Positions 28,163 to 38,640 are shown, counted from the stretch's first letter. The stretch: 64,000 nucleotides of DNA from Temnothorax longispinosus (GCF_030848805.1 NC_092365.1:8308001-8372000), one strand, 5' to 3'. Numbers and translations are program-made. Notes: generated by a model not told the origin, from the sequence alone.

Positions 28163-28670
28163 GTGATGCCTCCAAACCTTCCCCTGTACGAGGCTAAATA
28201 CGTTAAAACGAGTGAAATTAAGGGAAGTGTTGCAGATTTGAATGATTTTAATTTTAACGACTTTGCCGGTGATCAGGGGGAGAGGCCCGCTGCGTCTCCC
28301 GCGTCAGCGGACGCTTGGTATCGGACGCAGGCAGGTGCTGCTGAACATTAGTATCGCGGAATTATACAATTCTGATTTTGATTTTGATAACTTTGAGTTT
28401 GAAGTTATAGAGGATAGTGATAGTGATAGTGAGATTCAGGAGGAGAGGCACGCTGCTCTGCCACTCGTTATCGGTCGCGGGCGGGCAACGGCCCTCGGAC
28501 GCGGGCGGGCACAATTTTACGCCGACTCCCTCGCGCAGGGTCGCGCGTATCGTCCAACCGCGGAGGACGAAAGATTGGCGGACGAGGTGTTCGACCAATT
28601 CCAATTGATGGCTGTGGCTCCCACCAACCACCCTGGAAAAATCCGCGGCAGGTGTTATTGGCCGCGTTGA
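28163..28670 (+). pseudogene. Unknown acidic ORF near right end of copy 1 (frameshifted)
   Basis: Two overlapping ORFs: 28163-28351 starting M-P-P-N-L-P-L-Y-E, and the C-terminal part to 28670 with an acidic D-S-D-S-D-S-E-I-Q-E-E stretch, Arg/Gly-rich G-R-G-R-A repeats and a T-A-E-D-E-R-L-A-D-E-V-F motif. They join if one frame slip is allowed near 28300. The position next to the terminal repeat is like that of the X ORFs of copy 2. No family recognised. Confidence 0.4.
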
Positions 28671-28739
28671 GACGGATGACGGCGGGCCGCGGCCATGGGG
28701 GCCGTCCTCGTCGAGATTAAGGTATTTTCTTTTTTGTTT

Positions 28740-29231
28740 TTTTACCTAAAAATTAATAACGTGGGAGCGAGAAAGAGACCGCGCGAGGGAAAGACAACGC
28801 GAACGAGAAGGCGCGAGCGAACGGAAATAACGTGAACGGGGGACGGGAGCGAGAGAGACCGCGCGCGAGGAAAAGAGAACGCCAACGAGAAGACGCGCGC
28901 GAACGAAGGAGAGACAAAGGAAGTCGGGAGCAAGAGAGAACATCAATGTGGAGGAACGGGAGCAAGAGAGAGGCCGCGAGCGCGCCGTGTGACGTCACGC
29001 GGATCGACGTGGCCGTTGGACGCGGACCCCCATCCTCCCGCGACGCGCCGCCGATAAAATTCCAGCAGCCGAACGGCGCCCGTTAGCCTTTGTAATACCC
29101 CCGCGCCGAAAACGCGGACACCTACCCCCCTCCCCCCGCAGTCCCCCTCGACCTAGAACGCGGATACCTACCTCTCCCCCTCGGCGGACCACCCTCAGCG
29201 TAGAACGCGGACACCTCCCCCTTCCCCCCCT
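28740..29231. repeat. Right terminal-repeat remnant of Polinton copy 1 (GC-rich)
   Basis: Repeats of GAACGAGAAG/GAGAGACCGCGCG and the block CGCCGTGTGACGTCACGCGGA match the copy 2 terminal repeat in the same orientation relative to the PC4-like gene. The arm is diverged and interrupted by Transib B. It seems to continue at 32062-32270 with CCTAGAACGCGGATACCT units. Confidence 0.7.
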
Positions 29232-30281
29232 CGGCGCACAGTGGGGCGAATCTATCAAAAACCGGATATTGGACGAAAAAATGAAAAACGTATAATTCAA
29301 ATTTTGACAAGATTTTATGTTAATATGTATCCTAAACTATAAATAAATGTACTTATAATTGATTTTATCCCTTGTTCTTTCCTCAAAATAATCTGATAAA
29401 ATATGACATTTTCGTGAATACTGAAATTCTAGTAATTCGATAGGTTACTTTCTAAAGACTTTGCCGAAAGCATAACTGCGAATATGAGTTAAATGCCTAT
29501 CAAAACTTATTTATTAGGGTTCAAAAAACATATTTATTTTAGTTTTATGTCATTCGAGTACTATTATATATTAATAAATATACACGACATATTCGACTAT
29601 TAAAAAGTTCTTACTTCAATATTCAAACAGGAAAAAAGTTTGTGGATTAGAATGGATTAAGGTTTGCTCTGCGCCATTTGATAGGGCAAAGTGTCTAGTT
29701 TTTGGACATATATGGTTGTTTATCCGTATACGTCCGGCTTTTATGAGAAAATTGACGTCGAAGTTCACTCGACATGGTCGAACGTCGTCCACGAATAGCT
29801 CAGCGGACCCCGTTCGATTATGTCGAGTGAATATGGATGTCTATTTTCTCATAAAAGAAAGACGAGGGGGGATATATAATTTGTTTAAATATTGCTATTT
29901 TGTAATGATTAATTACATCCATATTTTATAACAATTAATTATGTCAATTAATATAATAGCGATGAGTCGAGGCTCTATTAGAAATCCAATCGTAGGGAAT
30001 GCGGGCTAATTAAGAGCCGTTTGCTGTTGACAATGCGAAAGTTTTGTTAAAAATATTAAAAATATTGTTCTCCTCGAGGGGGAAGGGAGGGGAGAGGGAG
30101 GAAATAAAAACAGCGAAAATAAGAACTTTTCGTCAGTCTTTCTCGATCAGTAGTCGATTAAAGACTTTGATTTTGAAAGTTTTGCTTTATACAATTCACT
30201 TTGCGTCCTTTTCAGGATACAGTGAAAAATATATAGAATATATATAACATATAGAAAATTATACTTTAACACGCTCGTAAA

Positions 30282-30805
30282 ATGGAAAATTTTCGAACAA
30301 ATCGTCAACTTTTTAATTGTATGCGTGCAAATAATCTGGATTTATCAAATTATCAGGCTTTAATAAGCCACATAACATCATGTATTAATACTGAATTACC
30401 CAAAGTCGCGTTGAAAGCATTGAAAAGAAAAATCATGATTTTCACGAAGAATTTGAAGTCAAAATGGGTAGCTAGCTCGTACAGTACTACACATTTATTA
30501 CAAAGCATGAAAGTTGGTTAAATTGTGAATTTTTTTTTCCGAACGAAGTACTGAATTTAATTCCTACTTCTTCACGTACGCGTATGCTTTTTAATAGATC
30601 AAAGAGTTTTGTAGAATGTTCCGAACGACATAAAAGAAAGAGAACTGAGGAAGTACGGAATAATCCGGAAATGACTGATTTTATTGTTCGGAAAAAGTTA
30701 AAATCCGATGACGCGCTATTTATATATAATTTTATCCAGAGACATCCCGAAATGTCAAAAAGATTAGACAATTCTGTGAAGAAATTGAAAATGGAACAGA
30801 TTTGA
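30282..30805 (+). pseudogene. Probable Transib transposase N-terminal region, element B (frameshifted)
   Basis: ORF 30282-30521 starts M-E-N-F-R-T-N-R-Q-L-F-N-C and runs to K-S-K-W-V-A-S-S-Y, then goes out of frame. ORF 30584-30805 continues with N-R-S-K-S-F-V-E-C-S-E-R-H-K-R-K-R and F-I-V-R-K-K-L-K-S-D-D-A. The same protein is traceable in element A. The RNase-H catalytic core of a Transib transposase is missing, so the element could move only in trans. Confidence 0.5.
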
Positions 30806-31203
30806 TTGATAGGGATTGCATTAAGTACGACTTCAAAAAATGGAGGTTCTATATTCGGCGTGTATGTATATGTATGTATGTCTACGATTTTCTTTAAAAC
30901 TACTGGACGGATTTAAATGCGGTTTTCACTGTCCTATAGAGCAATTCTCCAGGAAGATTTTAGTACATAAAATATCGCGCTAAAACATCAAGGTACGGAG
31001 CAGTAAGGAAATATGCAATAACAATTATTTATATTAATTTAATGAAGCACTAAATAAGTATAAAATAAAAATTTTTTTAAAATAAAACCGATTTAAAAAA
31101 AACTAAAAAGTATTTAAAAAATTAAAAAATTATTTATGCGCTTTATGAAAAAATGTTAATTAAATAATTTTGATTTTATACACTAAATGTATAATAATCG
31201 TAC

Positions 31204-31962
31204 TGTTCGAGATCGTGCAAGTCGGTACGGAAAATCGCGTCATTACAGCAATTCAAGGCATAAGGCCAGATGTTATAAATTGCTCGCAACACGTATGCAT
31301 GCAGGGAGGGCGGTCGACGAAATTCAATTTCCACCGTGTCGTTTTAACCGCATTGCAAATCGCCTCTTCAATATTAAAGTTGTCAGTATAGCATGGATCT
31401 TTCTTTCGCTCATATTCTAGAAAGTTCGCTAATCGCTCGCAAAACATTGCCACAGCTGACCGAGTGAACAAACAAAGTCAAGCTACACAATAGAAAGGTC
31501 CATGCTATAAACAAAAGCGAGCGCAAACAAGTAACGATCCGCAGATCGTCACGTGCGAACAGTGACGTCAGCGCGATGACGTAGGGCTCCGACGGCCAAT
31601 CACTCTCCCGAAATTCGTTGAAATTTGTCTGGAGGGAGTTTCGCCTCGGAGGTGATAAAACGACCGCCGCCTCGGCGCGGGATCGATTCTCGTTCGTAGA
31701 TCACCGCTAGTACACCGCTTTATACCGCTTAAACCGCTTCTCGTTTCGCCATCCGCATTTTCGCGTTTGCTTAACCGCTCGCTGCTTTTGCCGTGTTCAA
31801 GTCTGTGCGCGCTCACGGCTCTTCACCTGTAAATAACTGTATATATCTTATTTTTTGGAACATTATAAACTTTATTATTTTGTGTACTTGCTGCCTCTTT
31901 CCTTGCTTCTGTGGTCGTCCTGTTACCTCGCGCTATCTCGCGCAACCGCGTGCTCTCGAACA
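31204..31962 (+). mobile_element. Solo LTR in Transib B
   Basis: A 759-base unit starting TGTTCGAGA and ending TCTCGAACA, flanked by the 5-bp duplication CGTAC (31199-31203 and 31963-31967). The uninterrupted sequence is seen in Transib A near 9200. TG...CA ends, a short terminal inverted repeat and a 5-bp duplication are typical of an LTR left after recombination between two LTRs. Orientation is not certain. It holds an internal inverted pair around GGATCTTTCTTTCGCTC and CTATTG...GGTCCATGC. Confidence 0.85.
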
Positions 31963-32061
31963 CGTACATTATTTATGTTAAGTTTCAAGTCATTTCATTG
32001 AAAAATGTAGAAGTTATAAGCAAATGACCGAAAAATGAGGCGTTCGCTCCACTGTGCGGCG

Positions 32062-32270
32062 GTACCCCTTGTCAACGATATGTTCATTAATATTTAATAA
32101 ACAACATGTCTCGACACGCTCGCCGATCCCCCCCGACACCCCCTTGCCCTAGAACGCGGATACCTCTTCCCTCCGCCCTTGGCCTAAAACGCTGATACCT
32201 ACCCCCCCGCGGACCCCCTCGCCCTCGAGTCTCCCCCGCCCCGCTCCCCCCCTCGGAGCACCCCCCTCGG
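32062..32270. repeat. Continuation of copy 1 GC-rich terminal repeat
   Basis: C-rich units of the type CCCTAGAACGCGGATACCT, also present before Transib B at about 29145-29220, so the two stretches were continuous before Transib inserted. The right end of copy 1 is probably within or just after this stretch. No terminal GTAGGTAAGC-like sequence was found. Confidence 0.55.
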
Positions 32271-32271
32271 A

Positions 32272-32460
32272 GTTAGATCTGTCAAATTACTATCTACTAA
32301 TAGCAATTATAATAATGGAAATGTTTTATTTGAATTACATGTTAGAGGCAATACTGTTTTAACAATATCAGGAAAATATAATCCTTCCAATATACTTAAT
32401 AATAATCCTCAAGAAATTGAATTTAAAGATATTTTAAATACTTCTGAGCGTGTCAGTAAG
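32272..32460 (+). other. Exon-like coding scrap, origin unknown
   Basis: An open stretch reading N-V-L-F-E-L-H-V-R-G-N-T-V-L-T-I-S-G-K-Y-N-P and I-E-F-K-D-I-L-N-T-S-E-R-V, ending at a strong donor GTCA/GTAAGT. The beta-strand-rich pattern is like an OB fold. It may belong to the same gene as the exon-like scraps in the inverted arms (62147-62284). It could be a host exon or part of an unrecognised element. Confidence 0.3.
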
Positions 32461-33042
32461 TTTTATTGATAAATATTTGAAAGATACAATTAAATGTATA
32501 TATTGTTGCGCTGCGCTCCGCTAATCTCAAGCACTTGCGTTCGCGCCGCGCACTCCCGGATTCGCAAAAGAAAGGAAGCAACTTATAAAAGGAAAAACTC
32601 AGGTTTATTTAGGAAATATAGAGAAAGTTTGAAGAACAGGTCCGAACGGTTCGAATCTCCAGAAAAATCTGACAGGTGATAATAAATCAATCAATCTATA
32701 TGTCCCGTTGTCAAAGGACGCGCTTCGGCTTGAAGCTACTCGTGAACGAAGTTCAGCACGCAACTGGTGTTTCAGCACGGGCGCAGCAATATACAGGGTG
32801 ATCCGAAACTATCGTTTGTCCTTAAAATGTCGTATTCCAGACTTAATTTTGAGACGATTTTTCCATTACCAAAATTTTGTCCGAAGCTCAGTTTTTGAGT
32901 TATTACAAGAAATAGTCAGCGAATCACGGAACGAGTACGGAAGGTAGGCAGGGGCGGCGCGACTCACCGTCCGACGCGGGTGATTATGTGGGGTGCTCGT
33001 TGCGATCGGTGCTCGGTGCTTGCTACAAGCGATGGATGTACG

Positions 33043-33048
<6 letters not shown>
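32461..33048. other. Non-coding stretch, possible mariner end
   Basis: No gene. The phrase ACAGGGTGATCCGAAACTATCG at about 32796-32817 resembles the outer end of mariner-like elements (CAGGGTG...). It could be a terminal repeat of the element carrying the transposase at 34231-35307, but I could not find its partner. Confidence 0.35.
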
Positions 33049-33139
<91 letters not shown>

Positions 33140-33167
33140 GCACACACACGCACACACACGCACACAG

Positions 33168-33196
<29 letters not shown>
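33049..33196. repeat. CA/GT dinucleotide microsatellite
   Basis: About 148 bases of (CA)n with a few CG interruptions after 33137. It generates spurious Thr-His and Cys-Val ORFs in every frame. Confidence 0.98.
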
Positions 33197-33198
<2 letters not shown>

Positions 33199-33208
33199 TT
33201 ACTCACTC

Positions 33209-33330
33209 ATACTACGTTTACGCGAGCGTTACTTCTGTAGTAACTTACGATAATTTACTCCGCGTAAACGAGTGAATTATCGTAAGTACAAATCGTTACT
33301 ACAAAAGTAACGCTCGCGTAAACGTAGTAT
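33209..33330. repeat. Palindromic MITE-like hairpin
   Basis: ATACTACGTTTACGCGAGCG at the left is mirrored by CGCTCGCGTAAACGTAGTAT at the right, with an inner pair ACTTACGATAA / TTATCGTAAGT. The 122-base unit lies immediately beside the CA tract. A TA duplication is possible but is hidden in the palindrome. Confidence 0.8.
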
Positions 33331-33900
33331 CATTCATTCTTACCTTGCAGAGATTTGATGTCTTCATACTGCTGATGAATATTTGCTTCATGACCGTTGA
33401 TATCAATGAGACGTTCCCATGTGCGAGAGACACACCGAGTAATAAGCGAGAAGTTTTTTCTTTGACAAATTGTATCACGTATCGACACATTCACGGATTT
33501 ACTTACGCACTTGACCGATAAGATTAATAAACAAATCTACCGGTTTATCACTGTTAATTACTACCGATTAATTGTTCGATGACTGAGAATTACTCGAAGA
33601 AAGAAACACATTACGCACAATCACATGACAGTAAAAGGAAAACTTCTTACTTGATTACATTACAGTAATTAAGTAGAAGTTTTCCTTTTTTTGTTAATTG
33701 TATCACGTAATCAACACTTGTATCACGTAATCAACGCTTAGCTGTACAGCGCACGTTAATCCTATTACACGATGCTCGATGCGGATACTTCTCGACGACA
33801 ACAAGCAGTCAACAGGTCATGTTGGTACTAGCGCTGCCGAACGTAAACATGTGACATTATGGAGGATTCACACTGCGTTCGATTGCATCTCCATTAACCC
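33331..33900. other. Non-coding stretch with a small hairpin
   Basis: No gene. A hairpin of AAAGGAAAACTTCTTACTT with its inverse AAGTAGAAGTTTTCCTTT lies at about 33636-33690. The end resembles MITE debris. Confidence 0.45.
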
Positions 33901-34040
33901 CCTTGCACAATAGGCGATAGCGATAGCGATAGCGACAGCGACAAAAGTGCCGACAAAGGTGCCGACAAAGCTGTAGCTACAGCTTTGTTGGCACTTTTGT
34001 CGCTGTCGCTATCGCTATCGCTATCGCCTATTGTGCAAGG
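33901..34040. repeat. Near-perfect 140-bp palindrome built on GATAGC repeats
   Basis: CCTTGCACAATAGGCGATAGC at the left is mirrored exactly at the right (ending CCTATTGTGCAAGG). The arms hold (GATAGC)n and AGCGACAAAAGTGCC. The left arm has one extra 12-base unit. The centre is CTGTAGCTACAG. It would extrude as a long stem and may be a MITE. Confidence 0.9.
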
Positions 34041-34230
34041 AGCTTTACGCGTGATTGGCGCAAGACACGTGTTTTGTGTTTGACTAAAACCTCCGCGGTA
34101 CTTACAAAAACGTGTAGCTAATGCTGCAATTACAAGATATTCTACGTAGAAATGTGTTGGTCGCTCTGAAAAGAGCGGATTATCTTTGGTCGCTCTAAGA
34201 AAAGCGGATTGGTTTGAAGTCGAAAAAATT

Positions 34231-35307
34231 TTATAACAGGTGCTCAAAATGACCACCATCCATTCTAACGCAAGCTCTCAGGCGTTTTAATAAATTTCTT
34301 TTGACGTTCTTCATCATTTCTTCGTCGATGGCCCAAATAGCATGTCGCAATCTTGTATCTAAATCGTCGACATCCTGGGGAAGCGTTTTATAAACTTTTT
34401 CCTTACAATATCCCCATAAAAAAAAATCTAAAGGATTGAAATCCGGAGATCTTGCGGGCCAACGTATCGGACTGTACCGACCCATCCAGCGTCCAGAAAA
34501 GTGCTCATTCAAGTAATTTGTTACAATTCTGGCGTTGTGTGGCCCAGCACCGTCTTGTTGAAACACAATCTTGTTTCTCTCTAATAATGGAACTTCTTCT
34601 AAGAAATCTGGTAGATTATCTCTTAAAAGTTCCAAGTATGTTTGGCCAGTTAAAATATCCGGAAGAACAATCGGACAAAGTATTTGAGTTCCCATTATTC
34701 TAGCCCACAGATTTATTTTCCAGCGAGTTTGGAAGCTTCTGGGTCGCGTAACTGTGGGATTTTCATCGCTCCAAAAATGCATATTATGCGAATTAAAATG
34801 CCCTTCTTGTGTGAAGAATGATTCATCGCTGAATATCATACGAGATGAGAATCTGGGATCTCGATCTACTTTTCTCAGAAAATCTTCGCAAAACGTTCTT
34901 CTTGCATGATGATCTCCTGGTTCCAAATGTTGCACGCGTGTGTAGTGAAATGCGTGCAACTTTTCTTCTTTGAGTACTCTTTTTACAGTTCCATAGGATA
35001 GATTATGCTCTCGAGCAACCTCCCGAATACTCGTTTCAGGATTAAGCTCGAAAACACGTACAACTTGCTCCATGTCCCGCAAATCTCTCGCCTCGCGATC
35101 TCTCCCAATCTCGTGCATGTTCGGAAGGACATTGCCAGTCTCGTATAATCTTTGAGCTGCTCGAAGTATGACGGGAGCCGACGGATGTCTTGCTCGATTT
35201 GGATACAATTCGGCGTACCGTCTTGCAGCTACGTAATACTGCCCGTGACACTCGCCAAGTGCCATCAGCATGTCGTAATATTCTTCGTTTGTGTATCGTA
35301 CTGCCAT
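34231..35307 (-). CDS. Mariner/Tc1-superfamily transposase with DUF4817-like N-terminus (intact ORF)
   Basis: 358 codons. The N-terminal 60 residues (Y-T-N-E-E-Y-Y-D-M-L, A-R-R-Y-A-E-L-Y-P-N-R) match the DUF4817 helix-turn-helix common in insect elements; a second HTH with S-I-R-E-V-A-R-E-H-N-L-S follows. The DDE/D catalytic set is F-S-D-E-S-F-F, V-F-Q-Q-D-G-A-G-P-H-N-A and A-R-S-P-D-F-N-P-L-D-F-F-L-W-G, the last two Asp being about 36 residues apart. The ending G-G-H-F-E-H-L-L is typical. Terminal repeats were not located with confidence. Unlike the viral genes nearby, the frame is undamaged, so this insertion is recent. Confidence 0.93.
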   Translation of the reverse strand: MAVRYTNEEYYDMLMALGECHGQYYVAARRYAELYPNRARHPSAPVILRAAQRLYETGNVLPNMHEIGRDREARDLRDMEQVVRVFELNPETSIREVAREHNLSYGTVKRVLKEEKLHAFHYTRVQHLEPGDHHARRTFCEDFLRKVDRDPRFSSRMIFSDESFFTQEGHFNSHNMHFWSDENPTVTRPRSFQTRWKINLWARIMGTQILCPIVLPDILTGQTYLELLRDNLPDFLEEVPLLERNKIVFQQDGAGPHNARIVTNYLNEHFSGRWMGRYSPIRWPARSPDFNPLDFFLWGYCKEKVYKTLPQDVDDLDTRLRHAIWAIDEEMMKNVKRNLLKRLRACVRMDGGHFEHLL

Positions 35308-35465
35308 ATCGTCCTCTTAACGCTTCTAATAATCGAGGGATTATTGATTCCAGTGTCGATCGCTTCATCCTATTTATGCGATCTTCGCGGGGGTCGGTAG
35401 GGATACCCGAGGGGACTCCCCGCGACCCGCGACGAATAGCGAGTTTCGCGCGTCGCCCACGCGAC
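35308..35465. other. GC-rich 5' flank of the transposase
   Basis: No gene. The C/G-rich stretch with CGCGACCCGCGACGAATAGCGAG may be the untranslated leader or the terminal region of the mariner-like element. The inverted-repeat arm of copy 3 begins directly after it. Confidence 0.4.
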
Positions 35466-36099
35466 TGGCATGCGATTTCACGCTTCTGATATGATCAAAT
35501 CAAACAAGGATAGAAGTAGCCAGTAGACAGAAACTTAATATTTTTTAGAATTATACCTGCTGTAATAAATTATTATCCAGTTTTCTTTTCTTAGGGGTTT
35601 GTATCCTCTTTACCAATTGCCCTAAAAACATACGTCCTCCCAATTTTTTAATATCCTCAATACATGTTACTATTAAATATGGAGGATCAGCTGTAAAAAT
35701 TAAAATAATAATAATACTTAAGAAAGACTTAAAGACAAACGTAGGATGTCCGATAATAAATGTAGCAATATCTGTTTTATGTAAATAGTCTTAGATTAAA
35801 TAACAGAGTTTTCTATTTTTTTACAATCATTTTAGTAGTTAATAAGTTTATTATCAGACAATCTGATAATCAGACTTATTATACAATAATAATACCTGTA
35901 TTTTGTACATTTTTAACAACTTTTATTTTATCTCCTTTTTTAAATTTTTTTTTGTAAATATTTGTTTAAATTAAAATTTAAAATGTGTATTTCAATTTTA
36001 TAATTTCCATCCGTGATAGCTCCACAATCAATTTTTTTATTAAGTTTATTATTATATTCTTCTTCTTCTCTAGCCTGTTTTCATCCACTCCTGGACATA

Positions 36100-37123
36100 C
36101 CCTTATAAAAATGTGCCCTTCATTGCCATTAAAAAATGCCATTGAATTCCCATTGTTCCAGACGCAATGGAAATGAAGGCATTTTTGCCAAAGATAAAAA
36201 GTTCCACACAAAATCCCATTGGTATTGCTATTGGTATTGCCACTGGTTTTGCCGTTGGTATTGCCATTGGTATTGCCATTAGCATTGCCATTGGTATTAA
36301 CACTGGCAATACCAATGGAATTTTGTGTGGAAATTTTTATCTTTGGCAAAAATGCCTTTATTTCCATTGCGTCTGAAACAATAAGAATTCAATGGCATTT
36401 TAATAAATGGTACTATTTTGTCTTTAATATAAATGCCTTCATTTCCCATTGCCTTTGGTTCAACAGACAATCTAATAGGAGCTCTTGCCTTAGGCGACTA
36501 GCGCCTGAAAATATCTGCCTCGGTGTCCCGTAGGGGGTCTCATACATATACCAGTCCGTCCCGAACCTTGAATTTGAGAGAATGCATGAACGATGCGACG
36601 CCTAGCGCCGTCGATGCGAACTGCCGGTAATACAGTTACCGCGCGGGCGTGATGATGATGCATGTACCACTGGTGGCGCGAACCGCCACATTTACCATTG
36701 ACAAATTTCCATTACAATTCACACCAAACAAATTAGCTGAAGGTAGAAAAATTCCATACAAATTTTATCCTTCATGAGTCATTGGCAGTTTCCATTACGC
36801 CTGTATGGAAAAGGTTGTCATTCGAATCTTGCCATTGTGTTTCCATTCATCTTATTGCCACTCAATATTTTCCATTAACTTTTCCATATAATTCGCATTG
36901 CAAGTTCCATACACAAGTTTTAACCTTCGTAAGCCATTAGCAGTTTCCATTACGCCTGTATGGAAAAAGTTGTCATTCGAATCTTGCCATTGCGTTTCCA
37001 TTCATCTTATTGCCACTCAATATTTTCCATTAACTTTTCCATATAATTCGCATTGCAACTGTAGGGCAACCATACATTCCCACTGACCGCCATTGAGCAC
37101 TCAAGGGCACATTTTTATAAGGG
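36100..37123. mobile_element. 1,024-bp MITE with TA target duplication
   Basis: The terminal inverted repeat is 21 bases long, starting CCCTTATAAAAATGTG, flanked by TA at 36098-36099 and 37124-37125. The other arm of the long inverted repeat (near 61740) has the same flanking sequence with one TA and no insert: a clean empty site. Inside are a large hairpin (about 36130-36405) around GGTATTGCCATT repeats, and a direct duplication of about 110 bases (36790-36903 and 36949-37058). No transposase. Confidence 0.92.
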
Positions 37124-37125
37124 TA

Positions 37126-37505
37126 GGCCTCTTCCATTCCCTTTCATGTCTTTCTCTCCTGTGCTGTCTGCATCCACCTCTTTCCTGCGTGGCGTTGGAT
37201 GTCATCTCGCCATCTCGTTTGTGGTCGGCCAATGCTTTTTTTGGACTCTCTTAATCTCCATTGCATCAGGACCTTAATCCATTTGGTGTTGCTTCTCGCA
37301 ACATGTCCCGCCCATTGCCACTTTTGTCTACTTGCTCGTTCAACCACGTCGGCAACTCCTGTTCTTTTCCTTATCTCTTCGTTTCGGATTTTATCCCTCA
37401 GGCTGATTTTCAGCATTACTCGCTCCATTGCCCTCTGACAGATTCTTAGTCGGTTTGCGCTGTTCGCTGTGAGAGTGATTGTTTCGAGTCCATATGTCGC
37501 AACTG
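37126..37505 (-). pseudogene. 3' fragment of non-LTR retrotransposon reverse transcriptase ORF (left arm)
   Basis: The reading frame R-A-M-E-R-V-M-L-K-I-S-L-R-D-K, R-N-E-E-I-R-K-R-T-G-V, W-Q-W-A-G-H-V-A-R, S-I-G-R-P-Q-T-R-W-R-D-D-I matches the C-terminal tail typical of insect LINE reverse transcriptases. It continues to the stop at about 36065 on the far side of the MITE, followed by a GAAGAAGAATAATAA-type tail. The 5' part is truncated at the Polinton junction. Confidence 0.85.
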
Positions 37506-38640
37506 GTAAGTAGCCATACTATAGGGGATTCGAAACCGGGCGCACTTGACGGCGGGTCGGGGACAGGAAGCGGAACGCGTGGGGGCCGCCGTAAGCGGTG
37601 GGCGAGGGGATGGCGTCGGCAGACGGGGGCCGCCCCGCCGCTGCTTTTCTAACCCGAGATAGTGGGGGGCAGCGAGGGGCGCCACCACTCTCGCGCGGCG
37701 CGGCGCGAGGGAGCGGGCCACTCCGAATTTTCTCTCGCGCGACCGAGGCGCCTCTCCGCGGATGGATCCCCCGTCGCGACGGCGGTGCATCAGTAATCGA
37801 TCGAAGGCCCACGGCAATCGATCGTCGTCGTCGTCGTCGTCGGAGATCTTTCGCGCCTCGACTTGCAATGCGGACTGCGGACGCTTCCGCGTCATCGATA
37901 TTTTCAACCGCGCACGCATCGTGTTTATTTCTATTTTAATATTTATTAACCCTTTGTCAGACAACGTTATTTGAGATCTTCAAAACATTATTAAGAAGTA
38001 CATATTCGCAAGTAATATTAATATTTCATGGATACATATATAAATGCAAGATATTAGATCGCATCGTGTTTATTTCTATTTTAATAATTACTGAAATCTA
38101 CATTGCAATAATCGTACGGACAGAAACAATTTCAACGTACGCGACATTTCGTCGTCGTCGTCGGAGATCGTCTCCGTTTGCGTGATCGCGGTTATCTCTC
38201 AAAGCTATTTCCAGAGTTATCTGCTGCCCTATTGACATCCGTCGAGCGATAAGCGCGAGGCAACGCGAATTTTCTCGCGCAATTATATTGTCAGTTTGAA
38301 GTTTGCGAAGGTTCTATTTTTAATAATAATTACTGAAATCTACATTGCAATAATCGTACGGACAGAAACAATTTCAACAACGTACGCGACATTTCGTCGT
38401 CATCGTCGGAGATCGTCTCCGTTTGCGTGATCGCGGTTATCTCTCAAAGCTATTTCCAGAGTTATCTGCTGCCCTATTGACCCCGTACATCCGCCGTCGA
38501 ATCGTTATCGGGCGCTATATAAGCGCGGGAAGAACGCGAATTCTGACCTATTGACATTCGCCGAGCGATAAGGGCGAGACAACGCGAATCTTCGCGCAAA
38601 CGTCAGTTTGAAGTTTGTGAAGGTGCGAGAACGTTGATGC
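37506..38640. repeat. Left terminal inverted repeat of Polinton copy 3
   Basis: The outer GC-rich 230 bases (CGAAACCGGGCGCACTTGAC to GGGCCACTCCGAATT) and the inner part (TTATCTCTCAAAGC, CCCTATTGAC, CTATATAAGCGCG, GTCAGTTTGAAG) are mirrored at 60800-61375. Here about 470 bases between the two parts, absent from the right arm, hold a direct duplication (about 38095-38310 and 38335-38540). The inner segment is the likely promoter region of the first gene. Confidence 0.8.
38516..38522 (+). promoter_or_regulatory. TATA box in left terminal repeat, facing inward
   Basis: TATATAA within GGCGCTATATAAGCGCG. The mirrored site is at 60838-60844 on the minus strand, and each faces the gene next to its repeat: ORF289 here and pPolB there. 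A TCAGT-type insect initiator lies downstream at about 38600. Inferred promoter. Confidence 0.6.

Larger units (their letters stand above)
29237..32056. mobile_element. Transib-type DNA transposon remnant B
   Basis: The ends are CACAGTGGGGCGAA and TTCGCTCCACTGTG, flanked by CGGCG (29232-29236 and 32057-32061), again fitting the CGNCG rule. Without the 764 bases added by the solo LTR it is about 2.06 kb, like element A, and the two are alike along their length. It carries a decayed transposase-like ORF pair (30282-30805). It lies inside the copy 1 terminal repeat. Confidence 0.85.
485..32270 (+). mobile_element. Polinton/Maverick copy 1 (lineage A), heavily interrupted
   Basis: Gene order left to right is pPolB scrap (+), INT (-), fibre-like (-), DUF8207-like (-), ATPase (-), Cys-rich (+), PLA2/pVI (+), PRO (+), mCP (+), small ORF (+), MCP (+), RNase-H-like (+), PC4-like (+), then a GC-rich terminal-repeat remnant from about 28740. 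The left end is lost: only the last 70 or so codons of pPolB remain and no left terminal repeat is visible. Two large insertions interrupt it: Transib at 7182-9285 and the whole of Polinton copy 2 at 11375-25654. A second Transib (29237-32056) splits its right terminal repeat. The exact right boundary, near 32270, is uncertain. Confidence 0.75.
35466..37505 (-). repeat. Left inverted flank of Polinton copy 3
   Basis: Reverse complement of 61376-62371, apart from the 1,024-base MITE (36100-37123) and small indels. It runs from TGGCATGCGATTTCACGC at the outer end to the CCAGTTGCGAC junction beside the Polinton terminus. It carries a 3' LINE fragment and exon-like scraps. The flank duplicated on both sides is the same DNA, so one side must have been copied from the other after or during integration. 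Confidence 0.85.

Noticed and set aside
33049..33196. Telomeric or centromeric repeat
   Set aside because: The tract is plain CA dinucleotide; no TTAGG array was seen in the window.
32866..33275. ORFs of alternating Thr-His or Cys-Val
   Set aside because: Translation of the CA/GT microsatellite.
35978..36376. Asn/Gly and Ile/Gly repeat ORFs
   Set aside because: Fortuitous translation of the GGTATTGCCATT repeat within the MITE hairpin.
37540..37964. ORFs of 97-172 codons over the left GC-rich repeat of copy 3 (also 61026-61435)
   Set aside because: Mirror-image frames in the terminal repeat and LINE junction, without conserved protein features.
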